Shown in pieces: positions 20,582 to 28,882 of a DNA stretch of 64,000 bases. The notes below the pieces were generated by a model. That model did not search any database, was not told where the DNA came from, and was given only the letters and a program-made list of their open reading frames with translations. The first letter of the stretch is position 1. Every line of letters starts with the position of its first letter. The translations under genes and the position numbers were made by a program. The DNA is from Methylomonas aurea (GTDB taxonomy: Bacteria; Pseudomonadota; Gammaproteobacteria; Methylococcales; Methylomonadaceae): contig NZ_JANIBM010000001.1 of the NCBI RefSeq assembly GCF_024505045.1, positions 248,001 through 312,000 of the forward strand, read 5' to 3'.

Positions 20582-22555
20582 TTAAGCCAACGCCGCCATG
20601 CCCGCCCGGATGCCCGCAAGGGCAGGAGAGCGGGCATCCAGTGCCATGGATGGCAAGTTTCGATCCATCCGTGGAGTCCGGCAAAGCAGAATTAGCCCGG
20701 CGGCTGGACGGCGACGCTTGGGCTGGCGGTCGGAGCGATCCATTTCAGCAGCGCCTCGTACAACGTCGCCGGCAGTCATCGCAATCACCGGCAGTTCGAG
20801 GCAGGACGGTATTTGCCGGAGCAAACGCGTGGCCTGGTAGCCGTCCATGACCGGCATCTGCACATCCATCAACACACAGTCGTAGCGCTTGTCCCGCAGT
20901 TTTTGCAGCGCAATCTCGCCGTTTTCGGCGACATCGACCTGAATTTGCGCCTGTTCCAGTAATTCCACCGCGACGATGCGATTGATTTCGTTATCTTCCG
21001 CCAGCAGCACCTTGCTGCCGTGCAACGGCCGCAACCGGTCCGAATCGAAACTGCTGCGGTGGCGGCGCATCTGGAAATTGCGGATCGTGGCCAAGTCGGT
21101 GACGCCGAGCAGCACGTCGAAGGTAAACGTTGAGCCGATATTGGGCTGGCTGTCGACCCGGATGCTGCCGTGCATCTGTTCGATCAATTGTTTGGAAATG
21201 ATCAAGCCCAGGCCGGTGCCGCCGTAATTGCGGGTCACGCTGCTGTCGCCCTGGCTAAAGGCCTGGAACAATTTGTGTTGCTGATCGGCGGTAATACCGA
21301 TGCCGGTGTCGCTGATGGCGAATTGCAGGCGAACCGTAGCGGCGTCGCGCTGCAATTCTTTGACGGCGACCCGGACTTCACCGCGTTCGGTAAATTTGAT
21401 CGCATTGCCGACCAAATTGATGAAAATTTGCCGCAAGCGCTGCGGATCGCCGATCACGGCATGGTAGGCGTCGGTCTGGTCGGGCCGAATCAGGCGGATG
21501 CCTTTTTTGGCGCTGAGCTGCAACATGGTCGAGAACACGTGCTCCAGAGTTTCTTCCAGCAAAAACGGAATCGTCTCCAGCGGCATCTTGCCGGCTTCCA
21601 TTTTGGAAAAGTCCAGAATGTCGTCGATCAGCGCCATCAGCGAATGCGCCGAAGATTCGACCCGCAGCAGATACTCGCGTTGTTTAACGTTCAAAGGGCT
21701 GTTCAAGGACAGTTCGACCAAGCCGACGATTGCGTTCATCGGCGTGCGGATCTCGTGGCTCATATTGGCCAGAAACTGGCTCTTGGCCTGGTTGGCTGCT
21801 TCGGCCTCCAGCTTGGCGGCTTCCAGTTCCCGGGTACGGGTTTGCACCTGAATTTCCAGATCGGCTTCGTGGGCTTCGGTCTGGGCCAGCATGTTATTGA
21901 AGGCCTCGGCCAGATCGCTGATCTCGTCGTTGCCGCCGTAAACCGAGCGCCGGCTGTAATCCCGGTCCCGTTCGATCTGGCGGGCGGTTTCGGCCAGTTG
22001 CAGGATCGGCCGTAGAAACGAGCGTTGCAGCCGCTGCACGTACAAGCCGACCACGCTCAATGCGATCAAGATAATACTGGCGTTCAGCACGCCATTGAAT
22101 AACAGGGTTTGGTAACTCTGTTTCAGGCTGGCTTCCAACGTGATATAGCCGACGGTCTGCTGGTTCTTGTGCAGAATGGGTTGGGTAATCGACCGGGTTT
22201 TGGCGATTTGTTCGGGCCACCAGTCGTGCCACGCTTCCGCCGGCTTGCGGTAACTGACCAGGGTTTTGCCGGCGGTGTTCTGAATCTGGCCGGAAATGAT
22301 GTCCGGATCGTGGGCCAGCGCGTCCAGAATTTCCTGTGCCGTTTGGGCGTCTTCGAACAGCAGCGCGAAGCTGCTATTCTGGCCGATCATGTTGGCGGTG
22401 AGCTGCAATTTGTAGCCGATGGCCTGCTGCACCGCGCCGTATTCGCGCACCGTTAGCGATGCCGTCGCCACCATTAGACTCAGCATCACCATCAGGCGCA
22501 GAATATTGCCGAGCTTACGGCTGATGGAGATACGCGGTTGAGTCGAGGCGGTCAT
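20582..22555 (-). CDS. Hybrid sensor histidine kinase, CHASE8-like, with frameshifted receiver
   Basis: About 657 residues as read. Two membrane helices (about 15-33 and 155-174) enclose a periplasmic domain resembling the CHASE8 domain of YfiN ([22 protein letters not shown]). HAMP, HisKA (H267 in [15 protein letters not shown]) and HATPase ([23 protein letters not shown]) follow. The receiver has [13 protein letters not shown]564 in [10 protein letters not shown] and T594, but just after MTA the text jumps. In the next frame it continues [14 protein letters not shown] and stops at 20692-20694, so an internal deletion of a length not divisible by three removed the lysine-bearing end and shifted the frame. 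The present tail reads into a repeat. The start overlaps yfiR by 4 bases. Confidence 0.85.
   Translation of the reverse strand: MTASTQPRISISRKLGNILRLMVMLSLMVATASLTVREYGAVQQAIGYKLQLTANMIGQNSSFALLFEDAQTAQEILDALAHDPDIISGQIQNTAGKTLVSYRKPAEAWHDWWPEQIAKTRSITQPILHKNQQTVGYITLEASLKQSYQTLLFNGVLNASIILIALSVVGLYVQRLQRSFLRPILQLAETARQIERDRDYSRRSVYGGNDEISDLAEAFNNMLAQTEAHEADLEIQVQTRTRELEAAKLEAEAANQAKSQFLANMSHEIRTPMNAIVGLVELSLNSPLNVKQREYLLRVESSAHSLMALIDDILDFSKMEAGKMPLETIPFLLEETLEHVFSTMLQLSAKKGIRLIRPDQTDAYHAVIGDPQRLRQIFINLVGNAIKFTERGEVRVAVKELQRDAATVRLQFAISDTGIGITADQQHKLFQAFSQGDSSVTRNYGGTGLGLIISKQLIEQMHGSIRVDSQPNIGSTFTFDVLLGVTDLATIRNFQMRRHRSSFDSDRLRPLHGSKVLLAEDNEINRIVAVELLEQAQIQVDVAENGEIALQKLRDKRYDCVLMDVQMPVMDGYQATRLLRQIPSCLELPVIAMTAGDVVRGAAEMDRSDRQPKRRRPAAGLILLCRTPRMDRNLPSMALDARSPALAGIRAGMAALA
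20608..20639. repeat. Palindromic repeat between creA and the histidine kinase
   Basis: GGATGCCCGC at 20608-20617 and GCGGGCATCC at 20630-20639 form a perfect 10-base inverted repeat with a 12-base loop. The sequence resembles dispersed GGATGCCCGC-type REP elements seen in many proteobacterial genomes. It sits between convergent genes, where it could act as a bidirectional terminator. It also encodes the artificial tail of the frameshifted kinase. Confidence 0.7.
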
Positions 22556-23067
22556 TCTATTAGTTCGGCCATCCGAAGCAATTTGGAGCTCAATGTTAAG
22601 TGGGCGGATTTTACCGGGCCTAAATTTACCACCAGTTTCAGCTTGTTGTCGCGCAAGCTGAACTGCACCATGCCGCCGGCGGCGGCGAAGCCGTCGCTGT
22701 CGCCGACCAGCAGGATGTGTTTGGCGCGGGCTTGGCCGGCTACTTCCGCAGTCAAGCGGCTGTTGTCGGCCAAAAATAAAATGCTGCAGCCGCCGATGTC
22801 GGCGTCGGTTTCGATGTCGACATGCACCGGTGCGCCGTCTATGGTTTGCCCTTCCAAAACCGGTAGGAATTTTTGCAGTGGGCTGGCGCCGCGCAAACAG
22901 ATGGCGATGGGCCGCGCTTCCGGCCAGCGCGTCAATTCGGCGAAATGAAACAGGTAGGCGGTTTTCAGTTGAAACTCCCGATCGCCGGCTGCGGATTCCG
23001 CCGCTTCGCCAGCCGCAACGCTTAGCCAAACGCAGAGGCTGAGTAGCGTATATCGGAAAACGCGCAT
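22552..23067 (-). CDS. yfiR: YfiR family periplasmic regulator (DUF4154)
   Basis: A 171-residue protein with a signal peptide (cleavage near AAGEAAES). [22 protein letters not shown] followed by [20 protein letters not shown] and [11 protein letters not shown] is typical of YfiR. In Pseudomonas YfiR holds the diguanylate cyclase YfiN inactive in the periplasm. Here the gene lies between a TonB-dependent receptor and a histidine kinase whose sensor region resembles that of YfiN, so it probably relays a periplasmic or outer-membrane signal to that kinase. It overlaps the kinase gene by 4 bases. Confidence 0.88.
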   Translation of the reverse strand: MRVFRYTLLSLCVWLSVAAGEAAESAAGDREFQLKTAYLFHFAELTRWPEARPIAICLRGASPLQKFLPVLEGQTIDGAPVHVDIETDADIGGCSILFLADNSRLTAEVAGQARAKHILLVGDSDGFAAAGGMVQFSLRDNKLKLVVNLGPVKSAHLTLSSKLLRMAELIE

Positions 23068-23081
23068 AGTGCCGTTCGCCC

Positions 23082-25118
23082 CTAAAAACGCCAGGATATC
23101 TGCGCCAGATAGCCGCGTTGAATCTGGCTGGAAACCGGGATGTACAACACGTCGTTGAACTCCGGACGTTGGCCGTCCAGCAGATTTTGCCCGACCAGCG
23201 ACAGCTCCAGGTTCTTGGCCGGGTGCCAGCCCAGCCGCAGATCCAGCGCAATGTAGTCCGGAATCCGGGTCTGGTTAACGGTGATGCGGTCCACGTAACG
23301 CGCCCAGGCGTCCAGCTCGATATCGTCGGTCAGATCCAGCATCGAACGCAGTGACAGACTGTGCTGCGGATTGACTTTTTCCTCGGCCAACGGGTCCAGA
23401 AACCAGGATTGCCGGTTGTCGGCGTCGTTGTCGAAGCGGATGCCGGTATAGGAGGCTTGCAGGCGCCAATCGTGGCTGACCCGGTAGTTGGCAGCCAGTT
23501 CCAGGCCGTAACTTTTCATTTGCCGGTAATTGCCGACGCTGAGGTCGAGAATCGGCGGAAATCCGGGCGGCATACCGTTACTTGTTAGGCCGGCTACCTT
23601 GACGCCCTGAATCCGGTCGTAAACGTTGTAAAACACGGTGCTGTCCAGATCCAGGCGGTTGTTGACCTGCCAACGCCAGCCCAGCTCGTACGCCACCACG
23701 TTTTCGGTACGCATGTCCTGGTTGGCGTCGGCCAGAAAAAACAACGACTGCTGGCCCGGAACCGGCAGAAACAGCTGGATGCTCTGTTGGGCGCGGTTGG
23801 GCAGCGCCACGGCCCGGGAAACTCCGGCCCACAGCCGGTGGCGTTTGTGCGGAGTCCAGATCAGCCGGGCGTTGGGTTCGGTTTCCCAACCGGTGTAAGT
23901 GAAGTGTTCGACCCGGTTGCCCAAGGTCAATTGCAGATTGTCCAGCAGCTCGATGTTGTCCTGGGCAAACAGGCCGATGTTGTGCTGGGTAAACCGGTCC
24001 GGCTCGAAACCCAGCGTCAGCGTGTTGTCGAAACGGTCGTCGATGATCTGGTAATTCAGACCCCACAGCAAATGGTGATTGCCGAACAAGGACTGGCTGT
24101 GCTGAATGTCCAGGTTGTAATGCGAGCGGCTCATCCGGTTGGTAGCCATTTGCCAGTCGGTCTGGGTAAAGGCCATGTTGACCCGCAACTCCCGCTCGCC
24201 GTCGAACTGGTGGGTCCAGTTGCCTTGCAGGCTGCCGGATACGCCGTCCTTGCCGAAATCGTCCTGGCGCCAGTAAGGTGGCGTAGCCGACGACACGCCG
24301 GTCAAAAAACCGTGCAAGCGGTAGCGGGTGGCGGTGGCTTCCAGCATCAGTTGGTCGCGCTCGGTCAATTGGCTGTCCAGGCGGAAATTGGCGGTTTCCG
24401 CATTGCCGGTATCGTGGGTATTGTGCAGGCCGGCCATATCCACGCTGGCGTCACGGACTAGCGCATTGACAGTGCCGCGCAGGTAAGTTGATTCGGACAG
24501 CTTTTGCCCGTAACGGACGCCGCCGAAGCCGCGCTCCTCGGTGCCGCCGGCGGCGGTCAGCAAGCCGCCTTCGGTGTCGGCCGCCGAACGGGTGACGATA
24601 TTGATCGCGCCGTTCACCGCATTCGCGCCCCACAGGCTGCCGCTGGGGCCGCGTAGCACTTCGATCCGTTCGATGTTTTGCAACAGCGGAATATGCTGGC
24701 CCCAATACACGCCGCTGATCAACGGGTCGTAAATGCTGCGGCCGTCCACCATGACCTGCAGTTTGTTGGCGTACAGATCGTTGAAGCCGCGCGCGCTGAC
24801 GCCCCAGTTCCAACTGTTGACGCGGGCCACGGCCATACCCGGCGCCATGCGCAGCAATTCCGGCAGGCTGGTGGCGCCGGAACGGCGGATATCCTCGGCG
24901 CTGATCACAAACGCCGCGGCCGGCGTGTCTTTGACGGTTTGCGCTTGGCGGGCCAGGCCGGACACTTTCAGTTCGGTCAATTCGTCCCAACTCAAGGACA
25001 GCAATTCGCTGGTGCTGTCCAGCGCATTCGCGTCGTCGTCGGCGGCCATCGCCAGTTGCGCCGATAGCAGCGTCAGGCACAGGCCGGCGAGTTGGCGAAT
25101 CAGGCGAGATGAGGCCAT
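23082..25118 (-). CDS. TonB-dependent outer membrane receptor
   Basis: About 678 residues from ATG 25118; a TTG at 25136 would add six residues. A signal peptide ([23 protein letters not shown]) is followed by the plug domain: [34 protein letters not shown] and [29 protein letters not shown]. The beta-barrel runs to the terminal phenylalanine (YLAQISWRF), as expected for outer-membrane proteins. The ligand cannot be told; it is not a clear siderophore or B12 type. It is the first gene of the receptor-yfiR-kinase operon, suggesting transport coupled to sensing. Confidence 0.92.
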   Translation of the reverse strand: MASSRLIRQLAGLCLTLLSAQLAMAADDDANALDSTSELLSLSWDELTELKVSGLARQAQTVKDTPAAAFVISAEDIRRSGATSLPELLRMAPGMAVARVNSWNWGVSARGFNDLYANKLQVMVDGRSIYDPLISGVYWGQHIPLLQNIERIEVLRGPSGSLWGANAVNGAINIVTRSAADTEGGLLTAAGGTEERGFGGVRYGQKLSESTYLRGTVNALVRDASVDMAGLHNTHDTGNAETANFRLDSQLTERDQLMLEATATRYRLHGFLTGVSSATPPYWRQDDFGKDGVSGSLQGNWTHQFDGERELRVNMAFTQTDWQMATNRMSRSHYNLDIQHSQSLFGNHHLLWGLNYQIIDDRFDNTLTLGFEPDRFTQHNIGLFAQDNIELLDNLQLTLGNRVEHFTYTGWETEPNARLIWTPHKRHRLWAGVSRAVALPNRAQQSIQLFLPVPGQQSLFFLADANQDMRTENVVAYELGWRWQVNNRLDLDSTVFYNVYDRIQGVKVAGLTSNGMPPGFPPILDLSVGNYRQMKSYGLELAANYRVSHDWRLQASYTGIRFDNDADNRQSWFLDPLAEEKVNPQHSLSLRSMLDLTDDIELDAWARYVDRITVNQTRIPDYIALDLRLGWHPAKNLELSLVGQNLLDGQRPEFNDVLYIPVSSQIQRGYLAQISWRF

Positions 25119-25212
25119 GGTCTGGGATGAGAGCAAAAAGTGGTTTCCGGCATTATAAGTGAGTCGCCGCTACAGGTAACCCGACTATGGTGCTAGCGGT
25201 CGGCCTGCCTGT

Positions 25213-26061
25213 TTAAAATAGCGCAGAAATGGTCGCGCACTCGTCGGCATCCAGAGAAAATTCGAAAATCGCCAAATCCTCGCGCATATGTGCCGCGGAG
25301 CAGGTCCCGGTCAGCGGAACGACACCGTGTTGCTGCAGATAGCGGAAAAAAATTTGCGCCGGCGTCCGGCCGCGTGCGTTGGCCGCTGCGGTTACCGCCG
25401 GGTGCGCCAGCAGGCGCGGGTTGGCGGTCAAGGTCCAGAAACTTTGGTAGACGATCTGCCGCTGTCGGCAGAAGGCGCGAATCTGTTTGTCGTAGCCGGT
25501 GTCGGAGTAGAACCGGTTTTGAATAACGGCCGGCTTGATTTCGGCGGTTTGGTACAAATATTCGAACAACGCAAAATCGTAGCAATTGCTGATGCCCAAC
25601 TGCTTCACCTTGCCGGCTCCGGCCAAGGTTTCCATAGCTTGCCAGACCTCCAGCAACTGGCCGCGGTCGGCCAGAGGCGAATGCAACACCAGGCCGTCCA
25701 GATAATCGGTCTGCAGATTGCGTTGCGAAACCGCGAACGATTGCGCCACCTGTTCCGCCAGACCGGCGCGCGGGTCGTAGGGAATTCGTAGCGGATCGTG
25801 GCCGTTCAACGGCGTAAATTTGGTTTGCAGGTAAAGATCGGCGCGGGTAAGGCCTGATTTAGCGCAGGCCGCGGCAATGCCTGCCCCGACGCCGGCTTCG
25901 TCGTAATGCTTGGGCTGGCAGGCCGTGTCGATGCCGCGAAATCCAGCGGCAATCGCTTGCTCGACCAGTTCGGCCGTGCGTTCCTGTTTCCAGGCCGTGC
26001 CGTAAATGATGCCCGGCATGCGCACGCCGGCGACGGAAACTACAAAAGCGTGGTCTGGCAT
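25213..26061 (-). CDS. Aldo/keto reductase
   Basis: A 282-residue AKR-superfamily oxidoreductase. The catalytic tetrad is visible: D45 (GFRGIDTA), Y53 (KHYDEAGVG), K81 (LQTKF) and H127 (LVLHSP). The NADP(H)-binding C-terminal part includes VVPLTGTCSAAHMREDL. It reduces aldehydes or ketones; the substrate is unknown. It lies upstream of, and on the same strand as, the TonB-receptor operon, but the spacing suggests a separate unit. Confidence 0.9.
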   Translation of the reverse strand: MPDHAFVVSVAGVRMPGIIYGTAWKQERTAELVEQAIAAGFRGIDTACQPKHYDEAGVGAGIAAACAKSGLTRADLYLQTKFTPLNGHDPLRIPYDPRAGLAEQVAQSFAVSQRNLQTDYLDGLVLHSPLADRGQLLEVWQAMETLAGAGKVKQLGISNCYDFALFEYLYQTAEIKPAVIQNRFYSDTGYDKQIRAFCRQRQIVYQSFWTLTANPRLLAHPAVTAAANARGRTPAQIFFRYLQQHGVVPLTGTCSAAHMREDLAIFEFSLDADECATISALF

Positions 26062-26442
26062 GGACGGCTCCCGAAAAAAGCTTGATCTTCGGCGATCGCC
26101 GCCGAGCCGTCAATTGCCGGCATACTGCACTCCTAAACCGCGACCCATGCTAGGTAAAGAACTGCCGCCAGCTGTGTTCAGAACAGGCTAGCGATTCCGA
26201 ATACAATTTCACACGCATTGAATGGCAGTTTTTGGGGGGATAAAATGATGCAATCGACCCCAAGCCGCCAAAGAAAATGAATTTGCAAGGACAGCAAATG
26301 GCAAATGAGCCGTCATTCAAAATGTAGGTGAGATTAGCTTGCGTAATCGCACATTTCGAAGCCAACATTCCTTCGATTACGCTGTCGCTACGCGGGCTAA
26401 CGTCGGCACATCCTGTTTAGCGCAACTTATCGCGTTTTATAT
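26062..26442. other. AT-rich intergenic region before the Mrr-like gene
   Basis: No credible gene. The segment becomes strongly AT-rich toward the right. The stretch about 26374-26412 (CGATTACGCTGTCGCTACGC, then a GGGCTAACGT-like end) resembles a degenerate member of the widespread family of short repeats with the pattern GATTACGCT...GGGCTACG. It may mark the left edge of the transferred segment. Confidence 0.4.
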
Positions 26443-27393
26443 ATGACTACTTCTAAACAAAAGAATACAGGTAAACTATATGAACGAATGGTTTTACAAG
26501 TATATAAAATATTATGCAACGATAATACTTTTAGTGACGTACAACATGATGTCAAACTACCTGGGCCCGATGGTGAGAGGCAAATTGATGTTTTAGTCAC
26601 TCATGAACATGCAAATTCAAAATACTTGACGGTAATCGAATGTCGTGATTTCAAGGGCAAACTAACAGTAACGCATGTCGACGCCTTTTCTTCAAAACTT
26701 AAAGATGTTAGAGCAAGTAAAGGGATTATGGTTAGCCGAAATGGATTTTCAAAAACTGCAATACAGAAAGCCCAACGACTAGGTATTGAACTATGTATGG
26801 TCGATTGTGCTGATAAGGTATTGAAAAATCGAATAAAAGAAATTCAAATAGTAATTTCTTTTATTCAAAAAATAGAATTAAATAGTCAGGTTTTTTTGGG
26901 GAATAAAACCGACAAGTCAATTCTTCTTGATAGAAAGAATTTCACCACTATCAATGATAAACCCTTACGCGAGCTATTAATTGAAGAATTACGTACCGGC
27001 CAACACCCAATCCCAAGCAAGAGCTGTGAGGTAAATTGGGAGCCATCTGAATTGCAGTCTCCTCTATACATTCGTGATGCCAACGGCAATCAATTGCCGA
27101 TAGAGTGGCTCAAAGTAACAGTCAAGATTAGTATCGAATTTTATATGGGAAGAGCAAGTGATTTCCCTGATTTTATAGCCCATACTCAGTATGGTGATAA
27201 ATCAGTTAGAGTGTTTGTTCCTCCCAAATTCAATATTGGATTTAATTCCTCTCTTACCCGATTTCTGGATAAGAATGATATACCGACAGATTTTAAAACT
27301 CTACCTTGTATAGTGATGCCTGAATCCGACGACGCCACACTTGAAGAGTCCAGAGCTTGGTTATTTACACCTTCGGGCCGTAGGCTGGGTTAA
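26443..27393 (+). CDS. Mrr-like restriction endonuclease-fold protein
   Basis: A 316-residue protein. Residues 8-125 match the Mrr-type PD-(D/E)XK domain: NTGKLYERMVLQVYKILC, QIDVLV (D49), LTVIECRDFKGK (E66, with R68 where a lysine is more usual and K71 nearby), then SKGIMVSRNGFSKTAIQKAQRLGIELC. The second half has no recognised domain. Base composition is far more AT-rich than all neighbours, a strong sign of horizontal acquisition. It stands alone, without a methyltransferase, so a type IV (modification-dependent) or other defence nuclease is the best inference. The last residues (RRLG) are encoded by a flanking repeat. Confidence 0.75.
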   Translation: MTTSKQKNTGKLYERMVLQVYKILCNDNTFSDVQHDVKLPGPDGERQIDVLVTHEHANSKYLTVIECRDFKGKLTVTHVDAFSSKLKDVRASKGIMVSRNGFSKTAIQKAQRLGIELCMVDCADKVLKNRIKEIQIVISFIQKIELNSQVFLGNKTDKSILLDRKNFTTINDKPLRELLIEELRTGQHPIPSKSCEVNWEPSELQSPLYIRDANGNQLPIEWLKVTVKISIEFYMGRASDFPDFIAHTQYGDKSVRVFVPPKFNIGFNSSLTRFLDKNDIPTDFKTLPCIVMPESDDATLEESRAWLFTPSGRRLG

Positions 27394-27491
27394 GCAACGC
27401 GAAACCCAGTAAAAGCTTTAAAACAATCATTTGTACATCTCAAATAATCGCGTTCGACGCTGGGTTTCATTAACATTCAAGCCAGCCTACG
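27379..27491. repeat. Nested palindromic element (MITE/REP-like)
   Basis: A 113-base element bounded by CGTAGGCTGG at 27379-27388 and its exact reverse complement CCAGCCTACG at 27482-27491. A second nested pair is GAAACCCAG at 27401-27409 and CTGGGTTTC at 27460-27468. The middle is AT-rich. The left end overlaps the last codons and stop of the Mrr-like gene. The symmetry suggests a non-autonomous mobile repeat or a paired REP element. Confidence 0.7.
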
Positions 27492-27499
27492 TTAGCAAA

Positions 27500-27525
27500 C
27501 CGACCGTCGGCTTTTGGCCGGTCGG
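27500..27525. repeat. Hairpin next to the palindromic element
   Basis: CCGACCG at 27500-27506 pairs with CGGTCGG at 27519-27525 around a 12-base loop. It lies in the 325-base gap between the Mrr-like gene and the FIST gene; the rest of that gap shows no gene. Confidence 0.4.
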
Positions 27526-27718
27526 CGGCACTGGCAATTTTTGAAATTAGATCCAGCGGCCGATCTCATCGGAATCCGTACTTCCCTGCCATCTACCAGC
27601 TCCGCCCGGCGAGGCGCTGCGAAAAGTGTGCGCCAGCCAGCGCGGTGTTGCACCCGGTTTTTACATTTTCCCCTACGCCAAGTATGCTTTCGGCCGTAAC
27701 GGTTATGGAGCATGCACA

Positions 27719-28882
27719 ATGGGGCCGGCAAGTTTCGCCTATTTTCCCTCAGTAGATTTAGCCGCCATCGAAAGCCGGTTGGCGGAGTGGCGCGCGGTTT
27801 TCCCCGAAATGGGCGTGCTGGCCTTGTTTCCCGAAGCCGAAAAGGCGTCGATTCCGGCGTTGCAGGCCTTGTGCAATCGTTGCGAGCTGCCGTTGTGCGG
27901 CGCGATGTTTCCGCAATTGATCTACGGTACCGGCTTTCGTAGCAGCGGCGTTTGTTTGTTGCGGTTCGACCGGATGCCCTACGCGGCGCTGTTCGACGTA
28001 GCGCGGCAGGACGCCATCGGTGCGGCCGAGGCTGCCGAAACCGTAGCCGGCCATGTCGGTCGCCATCTGGATGACGAGGAGCCGGCCACGCTGTTTTTAA
28101 TGCTGGATGCGCTGCTGCCGAACATCGGCTCCCTGCTCGACGAACTGTATCTGCGCCTGGCCAACCGCGTGCATTACGCCGGCGTCAACGCCGGCAGCGA
28201 GACTTTTCAAGCCATGCCTTGCCTGTTCGACAACCAGAGGATTATCGGCAACGGCGTGTTGGCGCTGTTGCTGAAGCCGCACGACGGGGCGGTGTTGGAG
28301 CACGGCTACCGCACCGAAGCGGAAACGTTGCCGGCGACTTCCACCGACCGCAACCGGATCATACATATCGACTGGCGCCCGGCGTTCGAGGTTTACCAGG
28401 AACTGGTGCGGGCCAAATTCGGCGTCGAGATTACCCGCGATAACTTTTACCAATACGCGGTGCATTTTCCGTTCGGCATACTCAGGGCGAACCACACCAC
28501 CGTGGTACGGATTCCGGTCATGCTCGACGCGGACAACGCGCTGTATTGCATCGGCGAAGTGCCGCCCCATTCGATGTTGGCCTTATTGGATGCGCCGCAA
28601 GTCGATTCGCCTGACACTTTGCAAAACTTGCACGGCGGTCTGTCCAAACTCAGCGGCGATCCGGCCGGACGCGAACTGCTGTTGTTTTATTGTGCCGGTC
28701 GGCGCCAACATCTCGGCGCGGCCAGCGCCGGCGAAGAATTGGCGATTTTTCAGAATTTGAGCCAAGCGTCGGCAATCGCCGGCGGCCTGGCACTGGGCGA
28801 AATCGGCGACACCACGCTGTGGGGTTACCCTTTGTTCCATAACGCCACCGTCGTTACCGCCGCCTGGACCAACCGCACATGA
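27719..28882 (+). CDS. FIST domain sensory protein
   Basis: A 387-residue protein. The N-terminal half (ESRLAEWRAVFPEMGVLALFPEAEKASIPALQ, LCGAMFPQLIYG) and C-terminal half (WRPAFEVYQELVRAKFG, FPFGILRANHTTVVRIPVMLDADNALYCIGEVP, LLFYCAGRRQHLG) fit the FIST_N and FIST_C domains, thought to sense small ligands such as amino acids. The start at ATG 27719 has GGAG about 9 bases upstream; a longer upstream reading lacks family similarity. It overlaps the downstream GGDEF-EAL gene by 4 bases, so the sensor and the cyclic-di-GMP enzyme are coupled. Confidence 0.82.
   Translation: MGPASFAYFPSVDLAAIESRLAEWRAVFPEMGVLALFPEAEKASIPALQALCNRCELPLCGAMFPQLIYGTGFRSSGVCLLRFDRMPYAALFDVARQDAIGAAEAAETVAGHVGRHLDDEEPATLFLMLDALLPNIGSLLDELYLRLANRVHYAGVNAGSETFQAMPCLFDNQRIIGNGVLALLLKPHDGAVLEHGYRTEAETLPATSTDRNRIIHIDWRPAFEVYQELVRAKFGVEITRDNFYQYAVHFPFGILRANHTTVVRIPVMLDADNALYCIGEVPPHSMLALLDAPQVDSPDTLQNLHGGLSKLSGDPAGRELLLFYCAGRRQHLGAASAGEELAIFQNLSQASAIAGGLALGEIGDTTLWGYPLFHNATVVTAAWTNRT

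Noticed and set aside
22556-23251. Upstream extension of the histidine kinase reading frame
   Set aside because: It overlaps yfiR entirely and reads as low-complexity arginine-rich sequence; the real start is ATG 22555, overlapping the yfiR stop.
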